Source of the DNA: Streptomyces shenzhenensis
GTDB lineage: Bacteria; Actinomycetota; Actinomycetes; Streptomycetales; Streptomycetaceae
Direction of reading: 5' to 3'
Assembly (NCBI RefSeq): GCF_021462265.1
Contig: NZ_JAJONF010000053.1
Span: 1 to 64,000, forward strand
Length of the DNA stretch: 64,000 nt
The notes under the pieces are model-generated. The model was not told the origin of the DNA. It did no database searches and saw nothing but the letters and a program-made list of their open reading frames with translations. The position numbers and the translations under genes were made by a program. Below are positions 52,636 to 63,176 of this stretch, one piece after another (the stretch's first letter is position 1; each line of letters starts with the position of its first letter).

Positions 52636-53328
52636 TCAGCCGCCGAGCGTGCCCCCTGCCGCGGGGGGCTGCGCCTGGGCGACCATCGGGTCCGTGCTGA
52701 GGTGGATGACGCCGTAGTCGTACGCGTGCCGCCGGTAGACGACACTCGGTTCCTTGGTCTCGGAGTCGACGAACAGGTAGAAGTCGTGCCCGACCAGTTC
52801 CATCTCGTAGAGGGCCTGGTCGAGGGTCATCGGGGAGGCGACGTGGGTCTTCTCGCGGACGACGAGGGGGCCTTCGCCCTTCACCTCCAGGGAGCCCATC
52901 TTCTTGGTGGGCACGCCGTCGGTCTCTTCCTCGTGGACGGGGCTGCCGTTCCCGTTGAGCGTCGCCGCGCCCGGGACGTGGTCGGGGACCTCGGCGGCCG
53001 GGATCCGCCGTGCGCCGCGGCGTGAGAACCGCTTGTCGTGCTGCTTGCGCAGCCGCGCGTCCAGCTTCTCCGCCGCCAGGTCGAGTGCCGCGTACGGGTC
53101 ACTGGCCGATGCCTCCGCCCGGATCACCGGACCGCGGGAGCGGAGCGTGATCTCCACTCGGTCACAGCGGTCGGCCTGTCGGGGGTTGGGCTCCTTGGAC
53201 ACCTCGACGTCGAGGCTGATCACCTTGCCGTCGAGCTTCTGGATCTTCTCCAGCTTCAGCTTCTCGGCCACGTGCTTGCGGAACCGCTCGGGCACCTCGG
53301 TCTTGCGGCCCTTGACGACGATGTCCAC
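52636..53328 (-). CDS. hpf: long-form ribosome hibernation promoting factor
   Basis: A 230-residue long HPF that dimerises ribosomes into inactive 100S particles in stationary phase. The N-terminal S30AE domain (VDIVVKGRKTEVPERFRKHVAEKLKLEKI to about 105) binds the decoding site. After a linker, the C-terminal domain (ASPMTLDQALYEMELVGHDFYLFVDSETKEPSVVYRRHAYDYGVIHL) is the dimerisation module. The start is GTG 53328, with GGAG 6 nt upstream; a frame-open ATG at 53442 exists but its 38 extra residues do not fit the family and cover the hairpin leader. It lies downstream of comF and lpqB-mtrB-mtrA in the same direction but has a separate 313-bp upstream region. Confidence 0.93.
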   Translation of the reverse strand: MDIVVKGRKTEVPERFRKHVAEKLKLEKIQKLDGKVISLDVEVSKEPNPRQADRCDRVEITLRSRGPVIRAEASASDPYAALDLAAEKLDARLRKQHDKRFSRRGARRIPAAEVPDHVPGAATLNGNGSPVHEEETDGVPTKKMGSLEVKGEGPLVVREKTHVASPMTLDQALYEMELVGHDFYLFVDSETKEPSVVYRRHAYDYGVIHLSTDPMVAQAQPPAAGGTLGG

Positions 53329-53641
53329 GCAGAACTCCGTTCCCGGATCGCTCCGCTGCACTGCGGAGCATCTCCCTTTTGCACCCAGCTCCGGTGAACC
53401 CCGGAGCCTTGGACTCGGCGACTTCACCTCCTCCTCCCCCATGGGCGAGTCTCCACCCCAGCACCGCGATGATTACGGAAAACCCGCGGCACGGCATTCG
53501 GATAGGGGAGCCATGGCCTGCGGCTTTCTCCCTCACAACCGAACATATCTCGCCCGGACGGATGTCGTCACCCTCTACTGATGCGTACCTCCATTCAAGT
53601 GAATTGGCCTCGTCTCTAGCTGCAACGATGTACGTTCACCA
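53329..53641 (-). other. hpf upstream region with two leader hairpins
   Basis: About 310 bp between comF and hpf. Near the hpf start two perfect 7-bp hairpins, GCTCCGC/GCGGAGC (53350-53369) and GCTCCGG/CCGGAGC (53388-53407), would lie in the 5' leader of the mRNA and share half-sequences, so they could exchange pairings. Farther up, 53520-53640 is relatively AT-rich, as expected for a stress-type promoter, but no consensus was assigned. Confidence 0.5.
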
Positions 53642-54538
53642 TCAGTTCCGGTTCATTTCGAAAGAATCCGGGGTGGCCGCGACCACGGCCGCACGGATCG
53701 GCCCCGCGAGGCCGTTCACCTCGGCCATTCCCGATACGTCCCGTGTCCACTCGGCCTGCTCTTCTCTTGATCCGGCCTTCCGTTCCTCCCTTCCTTCCCA
53801 AGCCGCGCGCCGATACACGGCCCTTGCTCCCTCTCCTGCCCCTGCGGCTCCCGCGGCCTCCCGTACCGCACGCGCCGCCTCGGCGAGGGTGGCACCCGTG
53901 GTGACCAGGTCGTCGACGAGGACGACACGGCCCCCGGCGAGCAGCCGCGCACCACCCGCCGTCACCTCCAGCGCACCCGCCAGATTCGCGAACCGCTGCC
54001 GGGAGTTGAGCCCCGCCTGGTCGGCCACGGCCCGCCGCTGCCGCAGCACCGGTACCACCCGGGCCGAGGCCCCGGCCCGCCGCAGTTCCGCGGCCGCCGC
54101 GAGGGCGATCCGCCGCACCGGGTCATGCCCCCGCGCCCGCACGGCCCACGGCGCGGACGGCACCGGGACGAGCAGCACGGGCCCGGACGCGGCGACGCCA
54201 CCCTCCGTCCCGCGCCACGAGGCGACGATCCGCAGGCTCCGGCCGTCCCGGAGCCCGGCCCGCACCGCTCCCGCCAGCGCCGCGCCCAGCGCACCGGCGA
54301 GCACCAGCGCACCGCGCTCCTTGTGGCCGAGAAGGGCCGCCCGTACCTCGTCCGCGTAGGACGCCGCCGCGTACACCACCGGCAGCCCGGGCGGCTCCGG
54401 CACCGGTCGCACCCGGCGCGGTACGGCCCCGCTCAGGGCGGCACGGCACTCGGCACAGAGCACCGTGCGCGGTGTCCCGCAGCCTCCGCACTCGGCCGGT
54501 AGCACCAGGTCGGTGAGATCCTGCCACCACCCCCGCAT
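53642..54538 (-). CDS. ComF-family phosphoribosyltransferase-like protein
   Basis: A 298-residue protein. A four-cysteine zinc ribbon (Cys17, 20, 28, 31: ECGGCGTPRTVLCAEC) is followed by a type I phosphoribosyltransferase fold with the PRPP loop GRVVLVDDLVTTGATLAEAARAVR. ComF proteins act in DNA uptake for natural transformation in some bacteria; Streptomyces does not transform naturally, so the role here may be in nucleotide salvage or DNA recombination. The C-terminal about 60 residues (EERKAGSREEQAEWTRDVSG and beyond) are unusual. ATG 54538 is chosen; the RBS is weak. Two DnaA boxes lie just upstream. Confidence 0.85.
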   Translation of the reverse strand: MRGWWQDLTDLVLPAECGGCGTPRTVLCAECRAALSGAVPRRVRPVPEPPGLPVVYAAASYADEVRAALLGHKERGALVLAGALGAALAGAVRAGLRDGRSLRIVASWRGTEGGVAASGPVLLVPVPSAPWAVRARGHDPVRRIALAAAAELRRAGASARVVPVLRQRRAVADQAGLNSRQRFANLAGALEVTAGGARLLAGGRVVLVDDLVTTGATLAEAARAVREAAGAAGAGEGARAVYRRAAWEGREERKAGSREEQAEWTRDVSGMAEVNGLAGPIRAAVVAATPDSFEMNRN

Positions 54539-54577
54539 GTGCCCACTGTGCCCACAGCCGGCCAGGTCTGCCACCCC

Positions 54578-54600
54578 TGTGGACAACCGCCTGTGGACAA
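54578..54600 (-). promoter_or_regulatory. pair of DnaA boxes
   Basis: TTGTCCACA occurs twice on the minus strand (54578-54586 and 54592-54600), 14 bp apart, just upstream of comF. TTGTCCACA is the preferred Streptomyces DnaA box. Two perfect copies on one strand at a spacing of about 1.3 helical turns outside oriC suggest DnaA control or titration. Confidence 0.65.
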
Positions 54601-54660
54601 CTCCGGGCGATACGCACGGCACGTCACCCACACAGGTCAGGAAGCCGATGTCAGCACACG

Positions 54661-54704
54661 AAAACGGCCGTCCCGCCCGGCTCGACGCCGGAACGGGACG
54701 GCCG
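54661..54704 (-). terminator. terminator of the mtrA-mtrB-lpqB operon
   Basis: An 11-bp stem (CGGCCGTCCCG and its complement) with an 18-nt loop, 20 nt beyond the lpqB stop, followed on the minus strand by TTTTCG. Confidence 0.88.
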
Positions 54705-54723
54705 CTCACGCACGGCCCGGGGC

Positions 54724-56551
54724 TCAGCCCGGATAGACCGGCGCCGACCCGTCCTTGACCACCTTCTGCCACTGGTCCCCCGACGGCAGCCGGACGATCC
54801 CGTCGTCCTGCGAGCGGGCCACCAGCGGCACCCGGTCGTCCTCGGACGCGGCGATGGCGAGGACACCGGTGAGCGCGGCGGGCGCCGCCCCGTCCGGTGT
54901 GGACCCGTCGACCTGGACGTACCGCGTCTGCTGCACACCGCCCTGCTCGCGCCCGACCACCACGAGCCGGCTGTCCCCCGCCCAGGACATCGCGGTGACC
55001 TCCTCGGAGCCGGGAGTGGCGGAGCGCAGTTCGAGGACCGAGACCTCCTGCTGGTCGTCGGACTTGGTGCGTTCGATCCGCCCGACGAGCAGCGACTGCT
55101 TGCCGTCCTTCTCCACCACGAGCGCGATCCGCACCCCGTCCGCGGCGACCCGCACGTCCTCGACCCGGCCGTTCAGTTCGGGGACCTGCACGGCCAGCGG
55201 CTGCCCCACGCCGTGCTCCAGCATGTACAGCTGCGGCTTCGCCGGGTCGCGGTCGGCCACCCACAGGTCGCCGCGGGCGTCCCAGCTCGGCGCCGTCAGC
55301 CGGTCGTTCTCGGTGGCACCGTGACTGGTCAGCACGGCGTCGCCCAGCGAACCGTCGGACGCGAGCGAGCTGACGTACAGCGTCCTGGCGTCGCTGGTGA
55401 CCCCGGCCGCGGTCCGCTCGTCGCGGGCGACCGCCACCGACCGCAGCGGCTTGGTGCCCGCGCCGAACGGGCCCGGCACGGCGAACGCGCTGGTCCCGGT
55501 ACCGCCGGCCGCCATCCGCACCAGCCGGTGCTTGCCATCGAGGAAGTACAGGTAGTCGGGGCGCTTGGTCGAGGCACGCCAGGCGGTGGCTTCGGCCTGG
55601 CTCTCGTCGACGTCGCACATGTGTGCGCCGCTGACGGACTGCAGCGCGACCGAGTCCACGGTGGGCGTCAGGTTCCGCAGCGTGAACAGCAACTGGGTCG
55701 CCATCTCGCTGCACTTGGCCGAGCCGATCCGGGACGCCTTGACGTTCAGCGGCACCGTGACCTGATTCTGGTCGTCCGGGGTCAGCCCGGACACGCCCTT
55801 CTTCAACGCCGTACCGGTCGGGAAACTCGACCGGACCACCGGGCCGAGCCAGGCGGTGGGACCTTTGATCAGTGAACGCACCAGCTGGGTCGTCGGATCC
55901 ACCCGGCTGCGCACGAAGACGGGATCGGCGACCGCCACCGGCTGCCCGGTCTCCCCGGCCGACGTGTCCGAGGCGAAGTAGTACTTGTCGACCGACGTGT
56001 AGTTGCGCTGGAAGTCGGACTTGCCCATCACGACCCCCTGCGGCAGCGAGTCGATCCGCCACTGCCCGCTCTTGGTGTCCCTGGTCAGATGCACCGTCCT
56101 GCTGTACGACCCGTCCGCGGGCGTGTAGGCCTGCTGCGCGTCGACGGTGGCCACCCGGCTGCCCTGGAGCGTGTACGTGATGCTGTTCGTGCCCTCGCGG
56201 CCCGCCGGACGCGGGTTCGTCTGGATGCTCGGCCCGTTCGCCAGCACGGTGGCCTGCACCTGCGGCCGCCAGCTCTTCGAGGCCGCCTTGGTCAGATACT
56301 GGCGCGCCGTGTCGTAGTTCGGATCGTCACTGGTCAGGGCCTCCAGAAAGCCCTGCACGATCTCCGTGGACGAGGCGTCCTGCTGCGGCGGCATGGCGAA
56401 GACCCGCACCTGCGTGTCCTGCCGTGGCGTGGACTCCACGTCCTGCAGGTTGCCGCTGTCCGGCATGGAGGCACAGCCCGCCAGCAGCAAGGCCCCACAG
56501 GCGGCGTACGCCACCGCGCGCACCGGACCGCGCCGGGCGCTCCCCTCTCGG

Positions 56552-56562
<11 letters not shown>
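54724..56562 (-). CDS. lpqB: lipoprotein LpqB
   Basis: A 612-residue lipoprotein that modulates the MtrB sensor kinase in actinobacteria. The signal peptide ends with lipobox LLAGC, with the lipidated Cys at residue 30. A GerMN-type domain lies near the middle (about 250-320), and the C-terminal part is a beta-propeller-like LpqB domain. The GTG start 56562 lies 11 nt inside the end of mtrB, implying coupled translation. The terminator at 54661 ends the operon. Confidence 0.94.
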
Positions 56563-58591
<2,029 letters not shown>

Positions 58592-58592
58592 G

Positions 58593-59282
58593 TCAGCTGG
58601 GTCCCGCCTTGTATCCGACGCCACGGACGGTCACCACGATCTCCGGCCGCTCCGGGTCCTTCTCGACCTTGGAGCGCAGCCGCTGGACGTGAACGTTGAC
58701 GAGACGGGTGTCCGCCGCGTGCCGGTAGCCCCAGACCTGCTCCAGGAGCACCTCACGCGTGAACACCTGCCACGGCTTGCGGGCGAGCGCGACCAGCAGG
58801 TCGAACTCCAGCGGGGTCAGCGCGATCGACTGCCCGTCCCGCTTCACCGAGTGCCCGGCCACGTCGATGACCAGGTCACCTATGGCGAGCTGCTCCGGCG
58901 CCGGCTCCTCCGACCTCCGCAGCCGGGCCCGGATCCGGGCCACCAGCTCCTTCGGCTTGAACGGCTTGACGATGTAGTCGTCGGCGCCCGACTCCAGGCC
59001 CACGACCACGTCGACGGTGTCGCTCTTCGCCGTGAGCATCACGATCGGCACCCCGGACTCCGCCCTGATCAGACGGCACACCTCGATACCGTCCCGGCCG
59101 GGCAGCATCAGATCGAGCAGCACCAGATCGGGCTTGGTCTCACGGAAAGCGGCCAGTGCCTTGTCACCGTCGGCTACGAAAGACGGCTCAAAACCTTCAC
59201 CACGCAGCACAATGCCGAGCATCTCGGCCAGTGCGGTGTCGTCGTCGACGACAAGGACTCGTCCCTTCATAAACGACATCAT
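58593..59282 (-). CDS. mtrA: response regulator MtrA
   Basis: An OmpR-family regulator of 229 residues that controls cell-division, wall and development genes. The receiver has the acidic cluster DDD13-15, the phosphoacceptor Asp57 (LVLLDLMLP), Thr in LTAKSDT and Lys in IVKPF. The winged helix ends GVGYKAGPS. The start is ATG 59282; 59279 and 59270 are also possible. A strong inverted repeat lies 30 bp upstream. It is co-transcribed with mtrB and lpqB. Confidence 0.96.
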   Translation of the reverse strand: MMSFMKGRVLVVDDDTALAEMLGIVLRGEGFEPSFVADGDKALAAFRETKPDLVLLDLMLPGRDGIEVCRLIRAESGVPIVMLTAKSDTVDVVVGLESGADDYIVKPFKPKELVARIRARLRRSEEPAPEQLAIGDLVIDVAGHSVKRDGQSIALTPLEFDLLVALARKPWQVFTREVLLEQVWGYRHAADTRLVNVHVQRLRSKVEKDPERPEIVVTVRGVGYKAGPS

Positions 59283-59303
59283 CCCATTCTCATAACGGTG
59301 AAG

Positions 59304-59337
59304 GTTACGCAGGTGACCAGGGTCACCGGCCTGTGAC
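59304..59337. promoter_or_regulatory. MtrA-type repeat cluster upstream of mtrA
   Basis: GGTGACC and GGTCACC form a perfect 7-2-7 palindrome at 59312-59327. GTTAC precedes it (59304) and GTGACC follows (59332-59337), so GTNAC units recur about every 10 bp. GTNAC-type repeats are recognised by MtrA, so this is a probable autoregulatory site 22-55 bp before the mtrA start. Confidence 0.7.
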
Positions 59338-59475
59338 CTTAGCCGCAGGGAGCGGTCACTGTCTGCCCCCGTCCGCCGACGTCGATGTCAGCGACGGATG
59401 CAGGCTCCGACCGCCAGTGACCGCCCGCTCCTCCTGACCCGCTGCGCGAGGCCGAGTCGTACCGACGCGGTGCCG

Positions 59476-59640
59476 CTACGCCTGGCTCATCAGCACCCCG
59501 GCAGCGCACAGCGCGAACGCAAGCCCCAACAGGCTCTTCTTCGCGCCACGGCCGGAAGCCTGCCGCTGGAGTTCCCGCGCCCAGAGCAACGCACCGCAGA
59601 GCAGGAGAACGCTGGCCACGGTGCGTCTGATCACCTGCAT
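59476..59640 (-). CDS. small membrane protein
   Basis: A 54-residue protein with two hydrophobic helices (VIRRTVASVLLLCGALLWA and KKSLLGLAFALCAAGVLMSQ) joined by a basic loop (RELQRQASGRGAKK). ATG 59640 is chosen over the upstream GTG because it begins the hydrophobic part; an open frame to 59721 exists. It lies between mtnA and mtrA on the same strand. Function unknown; coding potential is good but not proven. Confidence 0.6.
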   Translation of the reverse strand: MQVIRRTVASVLLLCGALLWARELQRQASGRGAKKSLLGLAFALCAAGVLMSQA

Positions 59641-59796
59641 GGGCACCCGCTCAATCCTCCGCCGAGATCTGCGGCGCTCACGGTACCCCTGCCGGCGGTC
59701 GACACGACCGCTGGACGCCACGACCCCTCGGCCCGCGAATCACCGCAGCCGGAGAGGCCGTTCCCGGCGGTCGAGCCGACGACATCGGCACATCGG

Positions 59797-60936
59797 CTAC
59801 CTCGTCGTCTGGCGCGACCTGGCACACAGCTCGGCAAGGGCCTCAGCTGTCACGGGCGAGACGGCGCCCTCCTCCGTGACGATGGCCGTCACCAACTCGG
59901 GCGGCGTCACGTCGAACGCCGGGTTGTACGCCTGGGTTCCCAGGGGCGCCACCGGAATCCCGCCTCCCGCTCCCGTCACCGGCACCTGCGGTGCCGCGAC
60001 CTCGGTCACCTCGTATCCGGGGCGCTGTTCCACCTCGATGGACGCCCCGTCCGGCGTCTCCGGATCCACCGTCGTCACCGGCGCCACGACGATGAACGGA
60101 ACATGGTGGTACCGCGCGAGCACCGCGAGCGGATAGCTCCCCACCTTGTTCGCCACCGAACCGTCGGCCGCGATCCGGTCCGCCCCGATCAGCACCGCGT
60201 CCACCTCCCCCGCCGCGAACAGCGAACCGGCCGCGTTGTCGGTGAGCAAGGTGTACGCCATGCCGCTGCGAGCCGCCTCGTACGCCGTCAGGCGAGCGCC
60301 TTGCAGCAAGGGACGCGTTTCGTCCACCCACAGCCGCCGCAGCCGCCCCGTCCGATGGGCGTGCAGGGCCACCGCGAACGCCGTTCCCTCCCCTCCCGAC
60401 ACCAGCGAACCGCTGTTGCAGTGGGTGAGGATCCGGTGCCCCCCGCCGGGCAGCAACTCCTCAAGCAACGCCAGCCCGTGCTCGGCCATCCGGGCGCTGG
60501 CCTCGGCATCCTCCCGGTGCAGCGCCCGCGCCGCAGCCAGCGCCGCCGCGGCCGCCGCCCCGCTGTCTCCGCCCTCGGCCAGAGCGGACCGGTATGCCGA
60601 CGCGGCCCTGCGCACCCCGACGGAGAGATTCACGGCCGTGGGCCGGGCACCCGACAGCGCCACCGCGGCCTCGTCCACGTCGAAGCCCCGCGCGGCGGCG
60701 AGCGCGACGCCGTAGGCCCCCGCGATGCCGAGCAACGGCGCCCCGCGCACCGCGAGCGAACGGATCGCCTCGACCAGCGCCGACGCGTCCGTGCACACCA
60801 GCTCGACCTCCTCGGTCGGCAGTCTGGTCTGGTCGAGAAGGACCACCACGGGACCTTCGGGCGGCTCCTCCCATCGGATCACTGGCATTCCCGTCGGCCG
60901 CTTGTCCTCGCCGGTTTGCGCGTACTGATCAGCCAT
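59797..60936 (-). CDS. mtnA: S-methyl-5-thioribose-1-phosphate isomerase
   Basis: A 379-residue aldose-ketose isomerase of the methionine salvage pathway, an eIF2B-like fold. Conserved segments are AIRSLAVRGAPLLGIAGAYG, the catalytic Cys in ILTHCNSGSL, the Asp in LLTDNAAGSLF and GADRIAADGSVANKVGSYPLAVLA. The first about 20 residues are variable. ATG 60936 (MADQYAQTG) is chosen. No other salvage genes (mtnP, mtnK, mtnBCD) are adjacent. It is divergent from the following membrane-protein operon. Confidence 0.9.
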   Translation of the reverse strand: MADQYAQTGEDKRPTGMPVIRWEEPPEGPVVVLLDQTRLPTEEVELVCTDASALVEAIRSLAVRGAPLLGIAGAYGVALAAARGFDVDEAAVALSGARPTAVNLSVGVRRAASAYRSALAEGGDSGAAAAAALAAARALHREDAEASARMAEHGLALLEELLPGGGHRILTHCNSGSLVSGGEGTAFAVALHAHRTGRLRRLWVDETRPLLQGARLTAYEAARSGMAYTLLTDNAAGSLFAAGEVDAVLIGADRIAADGSVANKVGSYPLAVLARYHHVPFIVVAPVTTVDPETPDGASIEVEQRPGYEVTEVAAPQVPVTGAGGGIPVAPLGTQAYNPAFDVTPPELVTAIVTEEGAVSPVTAEALAELCARSRQTTR

Positions 60937-61075
60937 GCGGTCAGTCTGCCCCGGATCCGGCAGACAATTGAAGGTGCGCAGCTCCACCTCGGCCGGTCAC
61001 TGGGCGCCCACCCCATGGCACGATGGCAGCCAACCTGCCGACGCGTCCGCGGACAGGCACCGTGAAGGAGCTTCG

Positions 61076-62443
61076 ATGAACGACACTCCGGGCTGGGCCT
61101 CGCCCGGATCCGCCCCGTCCGACGGGCGGGAACCCGGCGCGTCCACCCCTGCCGACCGCCCCGTCCCCGCAGGGCCCGCCGATCAGCCCGCCGATCAGCC
61201 GGGCACCGATCCGCAGGGCTCCGGCTCTCAGTGGTCCAAGGAGCAGCCGCCACCCGGCCAGTGGTCCACGCCCACCGGCGCCGCGGCACCAGGCCAGGCA
61301 CCGCCGCCCCCACCCCCGGGCCCCGGCTGGGGCGGCCGGCCCCCCGGCGCGGGTTATGGCGGCCCGGGCGGCTACGGAGGCCCTGGCGGATACGGGCCGC
61401 CCGGCGGATACGGAGCCTGGGGCGGCGGCTGGGGCGGCCCCCCGCCCGCCGCCAAACCCGGCGTGATCCCGCTCCGCCCGCTCGGCACCGGCGAGATCCT
61501 CGACGGCGCCGTCTCCACCATGCGCACCTACTGGCGCACGGTCCTCGGCATCTCGCTGACGATCGCCGTCGTCGCCGAGGTCGCGGTGATCCTCCTCCAG
61601 GGCCTCGTCCTGAACGACACCGAGACCACCGACGCACTCAGCGACCCGAGCGCCTCCCTCACCGAGGTCAGCCGCGCCGCCGGTGGGGTCGCGCTCAGCT
61701 CGGGCGCCGTCCTGCTGATCACCCTGGTCGGCACCATCATCGCGACAGCCCTGCTGACGACCGTCACCAGCCGCGCCGTGCTCGGCAAGTCCGTCACCAT
61801 CGGTGAGGCCTGGCGCGACGCCCGCCCGCAGGTCCTCAAACTGTTCGGCCTCATCCTCCTGACCGGGCTCATCGCGGTCGGCGTCCTGCTCGTCGGCGCG
61901 CTGCCGGGCATCGTCGTCGCGATCGCCGGCGGTCCGAGCGGCGCCATCGCCGCCCTGCTCGTCCTCGGCATCCTCGCCGGTGCCGTCGTCACCGTGTGGC
62001 TGATGGTCCGCTTCTCCCTGGCCTCGCCCGCCCTGATGCTGGAGAAGCAGGGCATCACCACATCGCTGGGCCGCTCCACCAAGCTCGTACGCGGCTCCTG
62101 GTGGCGGGTCTTCGGCATCCAGTTCCTCGCCTCGATCATCGCCAACATCGTCTCGTCGCTCGCCGTGATCCCCTTCACGCTGATCGGGGCCTACGCGGGC
62201 GGCCACGGCATGACCGGCTTCCTTGAGAACACCAACGCGAACTACGGCTGGACGTTCCTCGTCATCAGCGGCATCGGCTCCGTGATCGGATCCATGCTCA
62301 CCTTCCCGATCAACGCGGGCGTCACCGTGCTCCTCTACATCGACCAGCGCATCCGCCGTGAGGCCCTCGACCTCGAACTGGCCCGTGCCGCCGGCGTCGA
62401 GAACTACGGCGCCGGCACCCCCGGCACCGTCCCGGGGAGCTGA
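61076..62443 (+). CDS. membrane protein with glycine-rich N-terminus (GPDPase membrane-domain-like)
   Basis: A 455-residue protein. Residues 1-125 are Pro/Gly/Gln-rich and probably disordered, with GGPGGYGGPGG repeats. The rest has about six helices in a fold seen in the membrane domain of glycerophosphodiester phosphodiesterases and related proteins (GEILDGAVSTMRTYWRTVLGISLTI, RFSLASPALMLEKQGITTSLGRSTKLVRGSWWRVFG). It has no catalytic domain. The start ATG 61076 has GAAGGAG 5-6 nt upstream. It is the first gene of a tightly packed operon with a DUF4129 and a DUF4350 gene; function unknown. Confidence 0.75.
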   Translation: MNDTPGWASPGSAPSDGREPGASTPADRPVPAGPADQPADQPGTDPQGSGSQWSKEQPPPGQWSTPTGAAAPGQAPPPPPPGPGWGGRPPGAGYGGPGGYGGPGGYGPPGGYGAWGGGWGGPPPAAKPGVIPLRPLGTGEILDGAVSTMRTYWRTVLGISLTIAVVAEVAVILLQGLVLNDTETTDALSDPSASLTEVSRAAGGVALSSGAVLLITLVGTIIATALLTTVTSRAVLGKSVTIGEAWRDARPQVLKLFGLILLTGLIAVGVLLVGALPGIVVAIAGGPSGAIAALLVLGILAGAVVTVWLMVRFSLASPALMLEKQGITTSLGRSTKLVRGSWWRVFGIQFLASIIANIVSSLAVIPFTLIGAYAGGHGMTGFLENTNANYGWTFLVISGIGSVIGSMLTFPINAGVTVLLYIDQRIRREALDLELARAAGVENYGAGTPGTVPGS

Positions 62444-62447
62444 TGCG

Positions 62448-63176
62448 GTGAGCCCGACGGGGGGAGTCCTCACAGCCGTGCCCGCCGCCCTGCTGTCGCT
62501 GACCGGCTCGGGCGACCAGCCGCCCGTGACCATCCCGCGCGACCCCGCGCGGGAGGCCGCACGGCATGAACTGTCCAAGCGGATGTACCACGAGAACGAC
62601 CCCGGGCTGTTCCAGCGCGCCCTGAACGCCGCCCTGGACTGGATCGACCGCCTGCTCTCCGCCGCCGCGTCCGCGACGCCCGGAGGCGGACTGGGCCTGG
62701 TCGTCGTGGTCCTGGCCGTCGTCGCCGTCCTGGGCGCCCTGTGGTGGCGCCTGGGCACCCCCCGCCGGCACCCCGTCTCCGCGGCCGCTCTGTTCGACGA
62801 CCGGGTCCGCAGCGCGGCCGAGCACCGGGCGGCCGCCGAGGCACACGCCGCCCAGGGCCACTGGAACCAGGCCCTCCAGGAACGCGTACGCGCCGTCGTC
62901 CGCGCCCTGGAAGAACGCGCCCTGCTCGACGTCCGCCCCGGCTGCACCGCCGACGAGGCCGCCGCCGAAGCCGGCCGCGTACTGCCCGCCCACGCCGACC
63001 GGCTGCGCGCCGCCGCCCTGGAGTTCGACGGCGTGACGTACGGCGGCCGCAGGGCGTCCCAGGCGTCGTACGACCGCGTCGCCGACCTCGACCGTGACCT
63101 GGAACGCGCCAAACCGAACCTCGCCGCCAGCGCCCACAGCACGGCCCACAGCACCCGCCAGGGGGCCGCCGAATGA
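62448..63176 (+). CDS. DUF4129-type membrane protein
   Basis: A 242-residue protein with an N-terminal hydrophobic segment (VLTAVPAALLSLTG), one strong TM helix (LGLVVVVLAVVAVLGALWW, about 80-98), and a C-terminal cytoplasmic helical domain (FDDRVRSAAEHRAAAEAHAAQGHWNQALQERVRAVVRALEERALLDVRPGCTADEAAAEAGRVLP), which is the DUF4129 signature. The GTG 62448 start has GGGGAG just upstream, and its stop overlaps the next start (ATGA). Members are usually found with DUF4350 and MoxR/VWA genes, a context fitting a MoxR-type chaperone complex. Confidence 0.8.
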   Translation: MSPTGGVLTAVPAALLSLTGSGDQPPVTIPRDPAREAARHELSKRMYHENDPGLFQRALNAALDWIDRLLSAAASATPGGGLGLVVVVLAVVAVLGALWWRLGTPRRHPVSAAALFDDRVRSAAEHRAAAEAHAAQGHWNQALQERVRAVVRALEERALLDVRPGCTADEAAAEAGRVLPAHADRLRAAALEFDGVTYGGRRASQASYDRVADLDRDLERAKPNLAASAHSTAHSTRQGAAE

